DNA of 64,000 nt from NCBI RefSeq assembly GCF_003966145.1, contig NZ_RXNR01000007.1, positions 1 to 64,000 on the forward strand, given 5' to 3'. The DNA comes from Lysinibacillus telephonicus. GTDB taxonomy: Bacteria; Bacillota; Bacilli; Bacillales_A; Planococcaceae. The stretch's first letter is position 1; each line of letters begins with the position of its first letter. A program made the position numbers and the translations under genes. Below are positions 38,046-46,757 of the stretch, one piece after another. The notes under the pieces were generated by a model that was not told where the DNA came from, did no database searches, and saw nothing but the letters and a program-made list of their open reading frames with translations.

Positions 38046-39193
38046 AAATGAAAAAATATACTGCACCTTCAATTGCAGAAGCGATGAAATTAGTCCGTAG
38101 CGAGCTTGGAGATGATGCAGTTATCATCAATTCCAAAGTAGTCGTGACCAAAAAATTATTTGGTTTAGTAAGACATAAAAACTTTGAAGTGCTTGCAGGG
38201 GTGGACCGTGTAGATGCGAAGCCTACTCCGCGTTTCCCTGACCTGCAAATAAATGCTGAGTCAATCATGAAACCAACAGAAATACCTCAACAAACGAAAG
38301 TACATATAGACGATTCGTTTACACATGAGTTAAAAAGCGAAATTTCGGATTTAAAATTAATGCTGCAGTCTATGCAAAGAGATGCAAGACTATCCGAATT
38401 GCCAGAGGAAATATTGCCTTTTATTGATTTTTTAAAACGTCAAGAGCTTGACGATGAGCTCATCACCGTAATTAGTGATGAGCTTTTTGTACATCATCAA
38501 AATTCAGAGTCCCCATTGAATAACCAAACGATGAAAAAAATTGCAAAGGGAGTTATGAGAAAAAAGTTGGCAGAACTTCCTTTGGGCGGACTTTCATATA
38601 GAAAAAAGTATATTAATGTACTCGGACCTACTGGGGTTGGTAAGACAACTACTATAGCTAAAATGGCAGCTCGTTGTGTGTTAGAAAAAAAGAAGAAAAT
38701 TGGGTTTATTACAACTGACACATATAGAATTGCGGCTATCGAGCAATTAAAAACATATGCAAATCTTTTACAGGCACCTGTTGAAATTGTCTATAATGCC
38801 AGTGACTACCAACAGGCAATTGAAAAATTTGCAAATCTTGATTTAGTTTTTATTGATACTGCTGGTAGAAATTATAAAGAAGCAAAATATGTTAATGATT
38901 TGAAAAAAATTATTGATTTTAATGAAGAGGTAGAATCCTTTCTAGTTTTATCCTTAACTTCTAAAGAAAGTGATATGGAAGCGATAATAAGACAATTCGA
39001 TGGATTTCAAATAGGAAAATTTATCTTTACTAAGGTAGATGAAACAAATTCTATTGGCACTATGTATAATTTAATGATTAAATATAATAAAGGACTTGCT
39101 TACTATACGAATGGACAAGAAGTACCAGAAGATATCGAAGAAGCAAACCTAGATAGTTTGCTTGAATTGTTCTTTCAAGGAGAATTCAAATGA
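38042..39193 (+). CDS. flhF: Flagellar SRP-type GTPase FlhF
   Basis: FlhF positions flagella and belongs to the signal-recognition-particle GTPases. The 383-residue protein has a basic, variable N-terminal B domain, then N and G domains: GPTGVGKT (195-202), TTDTYRIAAIEQLKTYA, DTAGR (about 277-281) and TKVDE. It starts within the flhA stop and overlaps flhG by 4 bases. Confidence 0.97.
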   Translation: MKMKKYTAPSIAEAMKLVRSELGDDAVIINSKVVVTKKLFGLVRHKNFEVLAGVDRVDAKPTPRFPDLQINAESIMKPTEIPQQTKVHIDDSFTHELKSEISDLKLMLQSMQRDARLSELPEEILPFIDFLKRQELDDELITVISDELFVHHQNSESPLNNQTMKKIAKGVMRKKLAELPLGGLSYRKKYINVLGPTGVGKTTTIAKMAARCVLEKKKKIGFITTDTYRIAAIEQLKTYANLLQAPVEIVYNASDYQQAIEKFANLDLVFIDTAGRNYKEAKYVNDLKKIIDFNEEVESFLVLSLTSKESDMEAIIRQFDGFQIGKFIFTKVDETNSIGTMYNLMIKYNKGLAYYTNGQEVPEDIEEANLDSLLELFFQGEFK

Positions 39194-40053
39194 GAGATCA
39201 AGCTGAAAAATTAAGAATGAAAGTGCTAGAAAGTCAAGGAGCATTGGGTAGGTCTATTGCAGTAGTTAGCGGTAAAGGTGGAGTAGGAAAAAGCAATTTT
39301 TCAACTAACTTTGCAATTGAGTTAGCTAAGCTAGGAAAAAAGGTTGTAGTACTTGACATGGATATCGGTATGGGAAATGTCCATATTTTAATAGGTAAAA
39401 CGGCCCGATTTAGCTTAATGGATTATCTTGAAGGTAGCGTTTCTTTGGAAGAAGCGATGTATGAGGGACCTTACAACTTGCAGTATATTTCAGGTGGCTC
39501 AGGCTTGTCCTCAGTTGTAGAATGGTCGAAAGAAATGTTCGATTTATTGATTGATGCATTTGAAGAGCTTCAAAAATCATATGATTATGTTCTGTTTGAT
39601 ATGGGGGCAGGAGCTGCGAATTGGTCGATTGATCTATTGACTTCTATTGATGAAATTATTGTTATATCAACTGCTGAACCAACTTCTATTACAGATGCCT
39701 ACTCAATGATGAAATATATTCATTTAAAGGATCAATATAAAACATTTTATTTATTATGTAATAGAGCTTACTCAAAAGAAGAGGGGCAAGAAACGTTAAT
39801 TCGCTTGAAAAATACGATGCAACGATTTTTATCAAAGAATGTGAATTTATTAGGATCTTTACCTGAAGATCCGGTAGTAAGAAAAGCTGTTCGAGAACAA
39901 GTGCCTTTTTCAATATCCTATCCTAATGCATCTATTTCTAAAACATTACATGAGATTGTAAATCACTTTGTTCTTCATCAAACAAAAGAAATTCATGCTC
40001 GAAATACATTTTTATCTAAACTAAAAAGTATTTTTTCGAAAGGGAGTGATTAA
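39190..40053 (+). CDS. flhG: FlhG (YlxH), MinD-like flagellar number ATPase
   Basis: FlhG controls number and placement of flagella with FlhF, and binds C-ring proteins FliM/FliY. The 287-residue ParA/MinD-type ATPase has a deviant Walker A KGGVGKS (29-35), LDMDIGMGNVHILIG and DMGAGAANWSIDLL. The N-terminus (MRDQAEKLRMKV, with DQA/xxLR pattern) fits the FlhF-activating helix, and the C-terminus is an amphipathic basic stretch. cheB follows directly. Confidence 0.96.
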   Translation: MRDQAEKLRMKVLESQGALGRSIAVVSGKGGVGKSNFSTNFAIELAKLGKKVVVLDMDIGMGNVHILIGKTARFSLMDYLEGSVSLEEAMYEGPYNLQYISGGSGLSSVVEWSKEMFDLLIDAFEELQKSYDYVLFDMGAGAANWSIDLLTSIDEIIVISTAEPTSITDAYSMMKYIHLKDQYKTFYLLCNRAYSKEEGQETLIRLKNTMQRFLSKNVNLLGSLPEDPVVRKAVREQVPFSISYPNASISKTLHEIVNHFVLHQTKEIHARNTFLSKLKSIFSKGSD

Positions 40054-41205
40054 TTGGAATTTTCGAATAAAAGCAAGCTATTAATTGTTGATGATTCTGC
40101 TTTTATGAGAAAGCTAATTAGTGACTTTTTTGAAGGGAATTCAAAGGTTGAAGTCATCGGTATAGCTCGCAATGGCAAAGATGCCATAAAGAAAATACAA
40201 CAATTAAAGCCTGATGTTGTAACAATGGATGTTGAAATGCCTGAAATGAATGGTCTTGATGCATTAAAAGAGATTATGGAAGTTTCCCCAGTCCCTGTGA
40301 TTATGTTATCAAGTACAACAGTAAGTGGGGCAGAAAATACTTTAAGTGCAATTGAAAATGGTGCAGTCGATTTTGTAGCAAAACCTAGTGGGACAATTTC
40401 CCTTGATCTTCACAAGATAAAAGAAGAACTTGTACATAAAGTGGAGCAAGCAGCTCATGTTCCAGTTGCAAAGTTGAAAAAACCTATTGGAAACAAAAAA
40501 ACAGTTTTAGATGTTGCCAGTACAAACAATAAAAGTGAGTCTACTCCTTTAAACAAAACAATATTACAGCAAAGAACTAACAAAGGAACTGCAAATATAA
40601 TTAAACAAAAAAGTACGTGGAGCAATACTTCTAAAAAAATTGTATTAATTGGGACATCGACTGGTGGACCAAGGGCCTTGCAAGAAGTGATTACAAAATT
40701 GCCTGAAACAATAAATGCTCCAATTTTAATTGTTCAACATATGCCAGCAGGATTTACAAAATCTTTAGCGGAAAGGTTAAATAACCTTAGCAAAATAACA
40801 GTAAAAGAGGCTGAGCATGGAGACAGATTGCAAAATGGTGTAGCTTATATTGCTCCAGGCGGATGGCATTTAAAGCTTCAAAAAATTGGGACAAATTTTG
40901 AAATACAATTAGATCAACAAGAACCGCCTCGTTACGGACATCGACCTGCTGTAGATGTAATGTTCGAAAATGTTAGTAAATTTAATGACTTTGATAAGAT
41001 TGCTGTCATTATGACTGGTATGGGGTATGACGGTTCCAAAGGACTAATTGATTTAAAACAAAATGGTAATGTAACTGCAATTGCCGAGTCAGCTGATACA
41101 TGTATTGTTTATGGAATGCCGAAAGCTGCTGTTGAAACTCAACTAGTAGACGAAGTAGTAGCTGTTGACGAGATTGCGCAAATGATTATGAAATATTTGC
41201 CATAA
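40054..41205 (+). CDS. cheB: Chemotaxis protein-glutamate methylesterase CheB
   Basis: CheB removes methyl groups from chemoreceptors and deamidates them, resetting sensitivity. The 383-residue protein has an N-terminal receiver (phospho-acceptor Asp59 in TMDVEMPEM) and a C-terminal esterase with Ser202 (GTSTGGP), His229 (VQHMPAGFT) and Asp326 (GMGYDGSKG). The linker (about 140-190) is Lys/Thr/Asn-rich. The start is TTG directly after the flhG stop, with aaagggag before it. The partner methylase CheR is not in this window. Confidence 0.96.
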   Translation: MEFSNKSKLLIVDDSAFMRKLISDFFEGNSKVEVIGIARNGKDAIKKIQQLKPDVVTMDVEMPEMNGLDALKEIMEVSPVPVIMLSSTTVSGAENTLSAIENGAVDFVAKPSGTISLDLHKIKEELVHKVEQAAHVPVAKLKKPIGNKKTVLDVASTNNKSESTPLNKTILQQRTNKGTANIIKQKSTWSNTSKKIVLIGTSTGGPRALQEVITKLPETINAPILIVQHMPAGFTKSLAERLNNLSKITVKEAEHGDRLQNGVAYIAPGGWHLKLQKIGTNFEIQLDQQEPPRYGHRPAVDVMFENVSKFNDFDKIAVIMTGMGYDGSKGLIDLKQNGNVTAIAESADTCIVYGMPKAAVETQLVDEVVAVDEIAQMIMKYLP

Positions 41206-41220
41206 AAGGAGTGTTATCGT

Positions 41221-43296
41221 ATGGAAGTCAATCAATATTTAGAAATGTTCATTGAAGAAAGTAAAGAACATTTACAATCTTGTAGCGATAATTTGTTAGA
41301 GCTTGAAAAAAATCCTGATGACTTAGCGATTGTAAATGAAATATTCCGTTCCGCTCATACTTTAAAAGGTATGTCTGCGACAATGGGATATGAAGATTTG
41401 GCAGATTTAACACATAAAATGGAAAATGTTTTAGATGCAATTCGCAATGAAAAAATTCATGTAACACCAGAAATTCTTGATGTTGTTTTTGAATCAGTTG
41501 ATCATCTTGAAGAAATGGTAATGGATATTGCAAATGGCGGTGATGGAAAACGAAATGTTTCTGATACGGTTGCAAAACTAAAACGTATTGAATCAGGTGA
41601 AACGAGTGATACAACTAGTGAATCGCCTGCAAGTGTTGCTGATGCTGCATTAGCTGAGGTGGCTGCAACAGCAGCTGCAGAAACATCTCCAAAATTAGAC
41701 TATGATGATTTTGAAAAAACAATAATACTGCAATCAACTGACCAGGGCTTCAATGCATTTGAAATTTCTGTTGCTTTACGTGAAGACTGCTTATTAAAAG
41801 CAGCCCGAGTTTATATGGTATTTGATATTTTAGAGAAAAATGGAGATGTGGTTAAATCATCACCAACTGTTGATAAATTAGAAGAGGAACAATTTGATCA
41901 ACATTTCCAAGTAGCATTTATTTCTAAAAATTCAGCTGAAGAATTAAAAAGCAAAATTATGAAAGTATCAGAGGTTGACACTGTTACGGTGACTCCACTT
42001 TCTAAAGAGTTCTTTATACAATCTACTACTGAAGAAACGTTTAAAGCTGCAGTGCAAAATGAATCTCCTGCAATTATTGTACCAAAAACACCGGAGGCTA
42101 ATAATAATCAGAGGTCACAGGCTCCTGCTAAAAATGGTCATGCTGCAAGTAAAACAATTCGAGTTAGTATTGAACGTTTAGATATTTTAATGAACTTATT
42201 TGAAGAGCTAGTAATTGATAGAGGGCGACTACAATCAATAGCTACAGAAGTAAATCATTCAGAATTAAATGAAACGGTTGAAAGAATGAGCCGCACAATG
42301 GGTGATTTGCAAAATATCGTATTAACGATGCGTATGATTCCAATCGATACAGTATTTAATCGATTCCCTAAAATGGTTCGTACATTGTCGCGTGATTTAA
42401 AGAAAAAAATTAATCTTGAAATTCTTGGGGCAGAAACTGAGCTTGATAGAACGGTTATCGATGAAATTGGTGATCCACTAGTTCACCTTATTCGAAACTC
42501 AGTTGATCATGGTATAGAAAGTCCTGAGGTACGTCGTGCAAAAGGAAAACCGGAAGAAGGTAATGTTGTTTTAAGAGCATATCATAGTGGAAACTATGTT
42601 TTTATCGAAATAGAAGACGATGGTGCTGGTATAAACCGAGAAAAAGTATTATCAAAGGCTATTTCAAAAGGAATTATAACAAAAGAAGCTGCACTTAACT
42701 TATCGGATAAACAAATTAATGAATTAATTTTAGCTTCTGGGTTCTCTACTGCAGATGTAGTTTCTGATATTTCAGGACGCGGTGTTGGTCTAGATGTTGT
42801 TAAAACAACAATTGAATCTTTAGGCGGCAGTATTTCTATTGAATCAACAGAAAACGTTGGATCCATTTTCTCTATTCAATTACCATTAACTTTAACAATT
42901 ATTTCAGTTATGTTAGTAGAAATTGAACAAGAGATTTATGCTATTCCTTTATCATCAATTATAGAAACTTCTATTATTAAAAATTCAGATATTTTAAATG
43001 CGCATAATCAAAAAGTTATTGATTTCCGTGGGAAAGTAGTTCCGCTTATCTTCTTAGAAGAAATTTTTGAGGTTCCAAGAAAAGAACAAAGAGCAGATGA
43101 ATATCACTCTGTTGTAATTGTTCGAAAAGGTGAAAAACTAGCTGGTTTAGTAGTAGATTCATTTATTGGACAACAAGAAATTGTTCTTAAATCTTTAGGT
43201 AACTACTTAACTAATATTTTTGCTATTTCTGGCGCAACAATTTTAGGAAACGGTAAAGTTGCATTAATTATAGATTGTAATGCATTAATGAAGTAA
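41221..43296 (+). CDS. cheA: Chemotaxis histidine kinase CheA
   Basis: CheA phosphorylates CheY and CheB in response to receptors. The 691-residue protein has all five domains: P1 with phosphorylated His46 (RSAHTLKG), a P2 binding domain near 165-270 after an Ala/Ser linker, P3 dimer helices (RLDILMNLFEELVIDRGRLQ), P4 ATPase with HLIRNSVDHGIES, EDDGAGI and GRGVGLDVV, and a P5 CheW-like domain. aaaggag precedes the ATG. cheW follows. Confidence 0.98.
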   Translation: MEVNQYLEMFIEESKEHLQSCSDNLLELEKNPDDLAIVNEIFRSAHTLKGMSATMGYEDLADLTHKMENVLDAIRNEKIHVTPEILDVVFESVDHLEEMVMDIANGGDGKRNVSDTVAKLKRIESGETSDTTSESPASVADAALAEVAATAAAETSPKLDYDDFEKTIILQSTDQGFNAFEISVALREDCLLKAARVYMVFDILEKNGDVVKSSPTVDKLEEEQFDQHFQVAFISKNSAEELKSKIMKVSEVDTVTVTPLSKEFFIQSTTEETFKAAVQNESPAIIVPKTPEANNNQRSQAPAKNGHAASKTIRVSIERLDILMNLFEELVIDRGRLQSIATEVNHSELNETVERMSRTMGDLQNIVLTMRMIPIDTVFNRFPKMVRTLSRDLKKKINLEILGAETELDRTVIDEIGDPLVHLIRNSVDHGIESPEVRRAKGKPEEGNVVLRAYHSGNYVFIEIEDDGAGINREKVLSKAISKGIITKEAALNLSDKQINELILASGFSTADVVSDISGRGVGLDVVKTTIESLGGSISIESTENVGSIFSIQLPLTLTIISVMLVEIEQEIYAIPLSSIIETSIIKNSDILNAHNQKVIDFRGKVVPLIFLEEIFEVPRKEQRADEYHSVVIVRKGEKLAGLVVDSFIGQQEIVLKSLGNYLTNIFAISGATILGNGKVALIIDCNALMK

Positions 43297-43325
43297 CTAA
43301 CGAAGATAAATGAGAGGTGTAGCAG

Positions 43326-43769
43326 ATGAATGCTCTTGAACAGGAATATTTAAAAGTTATAGTTTTTCAGTTAGCGGATAAAGAGTATGCTATTCCAGTA
43401 TCGAATGTTCAAGGAATAGAAAAGCTAATGCATATTACTCGTGTTCCAAAAACTGCGAAATATGTAAAAGGTGTTATTAATTTGCGCGGGGTAGTAACGC
43501 CAATTATAGATTTACGTGAACGCTTTAACATACCTGCAACTGACAGTGAAGATACAGCTAGAATTATTATTATTACACTTGATGAAATGGAAGTTGGTTT
43601 TGTCGTTGATTCAGCAAATGATGTAATTGATATACCGGTTAGCTCAATTGAGCAACAACCGGAAGTTGTTGGTTCACATGAGGAAGAGTTTATATCAGGT
43701 GTAGCGAAAATTGAAAATCGCTTACTAATTTTATTACATTTAGATAAAGTTTTAAATCCAGTAGACTAA
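43326..43769 (+). CDS. cheW: Chemotaxis coupling protein CheW
   Basis: CheW connects receptors to CheA. The 147-residue protein is a single CheW domain: FQLADKEYAIPVSNVQGIEK, ITRVPKTAKYVKGVINLRGV and TPIIDLRERF. The ribosome binding site gagaggt precedes the ATG. A hairpin separates it from cheC. Confidence 0.97.
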   Translation: MNALEQEYLKVIVFQLADKEYAIPVSNVQGIEKLMHITRVPKTAKYVKGVINLRGVVTPIIDLRERFNIPATDSEDTARIIIITLDEMEVGFVVDSANDVIDIPVSSIEQQPEVVGSHEEEFISGVAKIENRLLILLHLDKVLNPVD

Positions 43770-43777
43770 AATTTTCG

Positions 43778-43806
43778 ATCGATTAGCATATCTTTTGCTA
43801 ATCGAT
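43778..43806 (+). other. Perfect hairpin between cheW and cheC
   Basis: ATCGATTAGCA (43778-43788) pairs perfectly with TGCTAATCGAT (43796-43806) around a 7-base loop. It is followed by tgggaatg rather than T, so it is not a standard terminator. Confidence 0.75.
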
Positions 43807-43834
43807 TGGGAATGATTGAAGTGGGGATAAACAT

Positions 43835-44467
43835 ATGAACCATAGTCAAAAAATAACTTCAATGCATTTAGATGTTCTTAAGGAAATAGGGAATATTGGT
43901 GCAGCACATGCAGCAACAGCATTATCTGATTTATTAGGCAAAAAAATTGATATGCGTGTACCGAAAGTTGAAATGGTAACTTTTAATGACATGATGGAGC
44001 TGGCTGGGGGAGCCGAGAAGGTTGTCGTTGGAATTTTTCTTCGTATTGAAGGGGATGTAGAGGGCAGCATGTTTTTTATCTTGCCAATTCAACAAGCCAA
44101 TCGCTTTATTCAGCATTTAATTAATGATAAGAATTTTGATTTTAGTAGTAACCCAATCCCAGAACTAGGACTATCTGCGATGCAGGAAATGGGCAATATT
44201 TTATCCGGGTCTTATTTATCTGCACTTTCAGATTTTACTAGGTTGAAGATTTATCCTACAGTTCCAGGCTTAAGTGTAGATATGTTTGGTGCAATTATAA
44301 GCATCGGACTTATTGAAATTTCAGAAGTTAGTGATAATGTTATTGTCATTAATACATCCATTTTTGAAGAAGGTTTCGACAATTCTAAAGAAGTCCGTGG
44401 GCATTTTTTCTTGTTACCTGATCCAGAGTCATTTGAGTCTATTTTTAAAGCTTTAGGAGTATCCTAG
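43835..44467 (+). CDS. cheC: CheY-P phosphatase CheC
   Basis: CheC removes phosphate from CheY-P and binds CheD. The 210-residue protein has both active-site helices: LKEIGNIGAAHAATALSDLL and LSAMQEMGNILSGSYLSALS, each with the Glu-x2-Asn pattern. The ribosome binding site tgggga precedes the ATG. cheD follows after two bases. Confidence 0.97.
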   Translation: MNHSQKITSMHLDVLKEIGNIGAAHAATALSDLLGKKIDMRVPKVEMVTFNDMMELAGGAEKVVVGIFLRIEGDVEGSMFFILPIQQANRFIQHLINDKNFDFSSNPIPELGLSAMQEMGNILSGSYLSALSDFTRLKIYPTVPGLSVDMFGAIISIGLIEISEVSDNVIVINTSIFEEGFDNSKEVRGHFFLLPDPESFESIFKALGVS

Positions 44468-44469
44468 AA

Positions 44470-44973
44470 ATGATTTCTTCTAGTAGCAGTCAAGTTATTA
44501 AAGTTGGAATTGCCCAAATGGATGTCGTAAAAATACCAAATACAATAAGAACTTCAGGATTAGGATCATGTGTAGGTGTTGTGTTATATGATGAAACAAA
44601 AAAAATAGCTGGATTGGTACATATTATGTTGCCTGAGTCAAGTCTAGGCAGAACGGAAACAATAAATGTCGCAAAGTTTGCTGATTCAGGAATCCAAGCA
44701 CTTATCGCAATGTTAAAATTGGAAGGTGTGCAGCCATTTCGTTTGAAGGCTAAAATAGCTGGTGGAGCTCAAATGTTTAAATTCACCTCTGATAAAGATA
44801 CGATGCGCATTGGTCCCCGTAATGTTGAGGCAGTAAAAAGGGAGCTTAAGAAAAATGGCATTCCTATTGTTGCTGAAGATACGGGTGGCAATAGTGGAAG
44901 AACTATTGAGTTCAACCCGGCTACTTGCATGCTGAGCATAAGGACAGTGAATCAAGGAGTGAGTGAAATATAA
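44470..44973 (+). CDS. cheD: Chemoreceptor glutamine deamidase CheD
   Basis: CheD deamidates receptor glutamines and boosts CheC activity. The 167-residue protein has the nucleophile Cys34 (LGSCVGVVLYD) and His51 (GLVHIMLPES), with the later AKIAGGAQMF and IGPRNVEAVKRELKKN blocks. There is little spacing from cheC, and its stop overlaps the next start by one base. Confidence 0.96.
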   Translation: MISSSSSQVIKVGIAQMDVVKIPNTIRTSGLGSCVGVVLYDETKKIAGLVHIMLPESSLGRTETINVAKFADSGIQALIAMLKLEGVQPFRLKAKIAGGAQMFKFTSDKDTMRIGPRNVEAVKRELKKNGIPIVAEDTGGNSGRTIEFNPATCMLSIRTVNQGVSEI

Positions 44974-45359
44974 TGTACGGTTCGATATTTTACAATTGTT
45001 GGGCTGCTTTATTAGCTTTTACGATTTACTTTTTTATAACATTATCTCAATCACAAGCACCTGCTCAAATTTTAATTGGTTCCTTTGTCACTGCCGCTGT
45101 TGCATTTTTCGTTACCTTTGCTGTCCGTTACTTGTTGGCATATGTGCTGTATACACCTGATCAACAACTGTTTGAGGAAGTTGCAGAGCAAAATGAGACA
45201 GATATAGAAACGTTAAATCACGATCCATATCTAGATAAAGAAATGCCTACAACATCAAATTATTCTACTGTTGAATATAATGATGAAAGCCCAGAGGAAA
45301 TAGCACAAGTGGTGCGTACAATGCTAAGTCAAGATGACACCGCTACAAATAATTCTTAA
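44973..45359 (+). CDS. Unknown two-helix membrane protein at the end of the fla/che operon
   Basis: I do not recognise this 128-residue protein. It has two membrane segments (about 5-24 and 30-55) with very short connection, then an acidic cytoplasmic-type tail (about 60-128) with NETDIETLNHDPYLDKEMP and EEIAQVVRTMLSQDD. The start overlaps the cheD stop (TAATG), so it is coupled to cheD translation. In B. subtilis sigD follows cheD directly. It may help chemotaxis or flagella, but nothing in the sequence says how. Confidence 0.75.
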   Translation: MYGSIFYNCWAALLAFTIYFFITLSQSQAPAQILIGSFVTAAVAFFVTFAVRYLLAYVLYTPDQQLFEEVAEQNETDIETLNHDPYLDKEMPTTSNYSTVEYNDESPEEIAQVVRTMLSQDDTATNNS

Positions 45360-45510
45360 AGGATTAAGAACAGGAAAGAGTCTTAGTTTTTGCTTCTTGC
45401 GTTGTTATGCCTTCCTTTAAAAAGAACTTTCTCCTTAATGGAAAGTTAGTGCTTCGAATCGGTGGAACTTTAATAAATTCAATATAAGTTATATTAACTA
45501 ATTTAAGCGA

Positions 45511-45536
45511 AAAGAGTCGAAAAACGGCTCTTTTTT
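45511..45536 (+). terminator. Terminator closing the fla/che operon
   Basis: aagagtcg (45512-45519) pairs with cggctctt (45525-45532) over a short A-rich loop, running into six T. The rest of 45360-45663 holds no gene, only this and a promoter. Confidence 0.8.
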
Positions 45537-45598
45537 CATATGATCATTCCAAAAAATATAGTTGCTAAGTAATATAATAGTCTTATAGAAGCGTGTGT

Positions 45599-45622
45599 TT
45601 TTTTACTATGATTTGATATAAT
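45599..45622 (+). promoter_or_regulatory. Extended -10 promoter of sigD
   Basis: TGaTATAAT (45614-45622) is a perfect extended -10 element for sigma A. The -35 region (tgtgtt) is poor, as often tolerated with extended -10 sites. The start would fall near 45629, about 35 bases before sigD. Confidence 0.5.
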
Positions 45623-45663
45623 TGTTAGTAGAAAATAAACGTCTAAATGTGAGGTGGATACGG

Positions 45664-46434
45664 GTGGTACAACTAACGCTAGATAATGAACAAAAACTTT
45701 GGAATAGCTGGATAAATAATCGAGATCCTCATGCGGGTGATTTACTCTTAAAAAAGTATAAACCACTAGTCTCTTATCATGTTCAACGTATTGGCGCTGG
45801 TGTGCCTAAAAATGTTTCAAGGGATGATTTAATGAGTCTTGGCATGATGGGACTTTTTGATGCATTAAATAAATTTGACATAAATAGGGATTTGAAATTT
45901 GATACATATGCTTCTTTCAGGGTGCGTGGTGCTATAATTGACGGATTAAGAAAAGAAGATTGGCTGCCCCGCTCTGCAAGGGAAAAAGCAAAGAAAATGG
46001 AAGCACAAATTGAAAAATTGGAACAAAAGCTTATGAGGCATGCAACACCTGAGGAACTTGCCGAATATATGGATTTGCCTGTCGAGGAAGTATATCAGAC
46101 TGTTCAAGAACATTTCTTTTCTAATGTACTTTCCATAAATGATCAGCAGGATCAAGATGATGCAGAAGGAAAAGCTTTTGCCATTCGAGACGATTATACA
46201 AAAACGCCTGAGCAAGAAGTTGTTTTTTCAGAGTTGATTTCTGATCTCGAGGAAAATATTAAAAAGCTAAATGAAAAGGAACAGCTAGTGCTAAGCTTGT
46301 TCTACACAGAAGAAATGACACTCACAGAAATTGGTGAATTACTAGAACTTTCAACATCTCGTATATCACAAATCCATTCAAAGGCTTTATTCAAGCTTAG
46401 GAAACTTCTTTCTACTGAAATGCTTAATTTATAG
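45664..46434 (+). CDS. sigD: Flagellar sigma factor SigD (FliA)
   Basis: SigD directs transcription of late flagellar, motility and autolysin genes. The 256-residue protein shows region 2 (DLMSLGMMGLFDALNKFD; LKFDTYASFRVRGAIIDGLR KEDWLPRSAR split at 83-112), region 3, and region 4 (MTLTEIGELLELSTSRISQI HSKALFKLRKLL). The GTG 45664 is 6 bases after gaggtgg; the frame runs further upstream through the promoter. Unlike in B. subtilis, a terminator and own promoter precede it. Confidence 0.96.
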   Translation: MVQLTLDNEQKLWNSWINNRDPHAGDLLLKKYKPLVSYHVQRIGAGVPKNVSRDDLMSLGMMGLFDALNKFDINRDLKFDTYASFRVRGAIIDGLRKEDWLPRSAREKAKKMEAQIEKLEQKLMRHATPEELAEYMDLPVEEVYQTVQEHFFSNVLSINDQQDQDDAEGKAFAIRDDYTKTPEQEVVFSELISDLEENIKKLNEKEQLVLSLFYTEEMTLTEIGELLELSTSRISQIHSKALFKLRKLLSTEMLNL

Positions 46435-46445
46435 GGAGGAATTTT

Positions 46446-46748
46446 ATGAGTCTACGAAATATAGAACTTCAGATTGCAATTCCGAAAACATATGAAGCAG
46501 GTAAAGCAGTAGAACAGCATCAACAAAATGTAATTCAACAACAAATAAATGCGCATGAAGCACTAAAAAAGGATATTGAAAAAAAGCAGTTTACAGTTAT
46601 GGATACAGAAAAAACAGACAAAGTTTCTGAAGATGAAGATAACAGTAGTAATGAACAGAATATGTCTAAGAGAGAAAAACAGCAAAAGAAGAAACAACAA
46701 GAAGCACAGCATCCTTTTAAAGGGAATTTTATAGATTTTAGTGGATAG
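46446..46748 (+). CDS. Small charged protein downstream of sigD, unknown
   Basis: The 100-residue protein is hydrophilic and rich in Gln, Lys and Glu. It opens LRNIELQIAIPKTYEAGKAV EQ, then is probably helical, with a Lys/Gln-rich region (SKREKQQKKKQQEAQ) and a short conserved-looking end HPFKGNFIDFSG. I recall similar small proteins next to sigD in some Firmicutes, but no function. A strong ribosome binding site (agggagga) precedes the ATG and the gene sits 11 bases after sigD. Confidence 0.75.
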   Translation: MSLRNIELQIAIPKTYEAGKAVEQHQQNVIQQQINAHEALKKDIEKKQFTVMDTEKTDKVSEDEDNSSNEQNMSKREKQQKKKQQEAQHPFKGNFIDFSG

Positions 46749-46757
46749 GAGAACATA

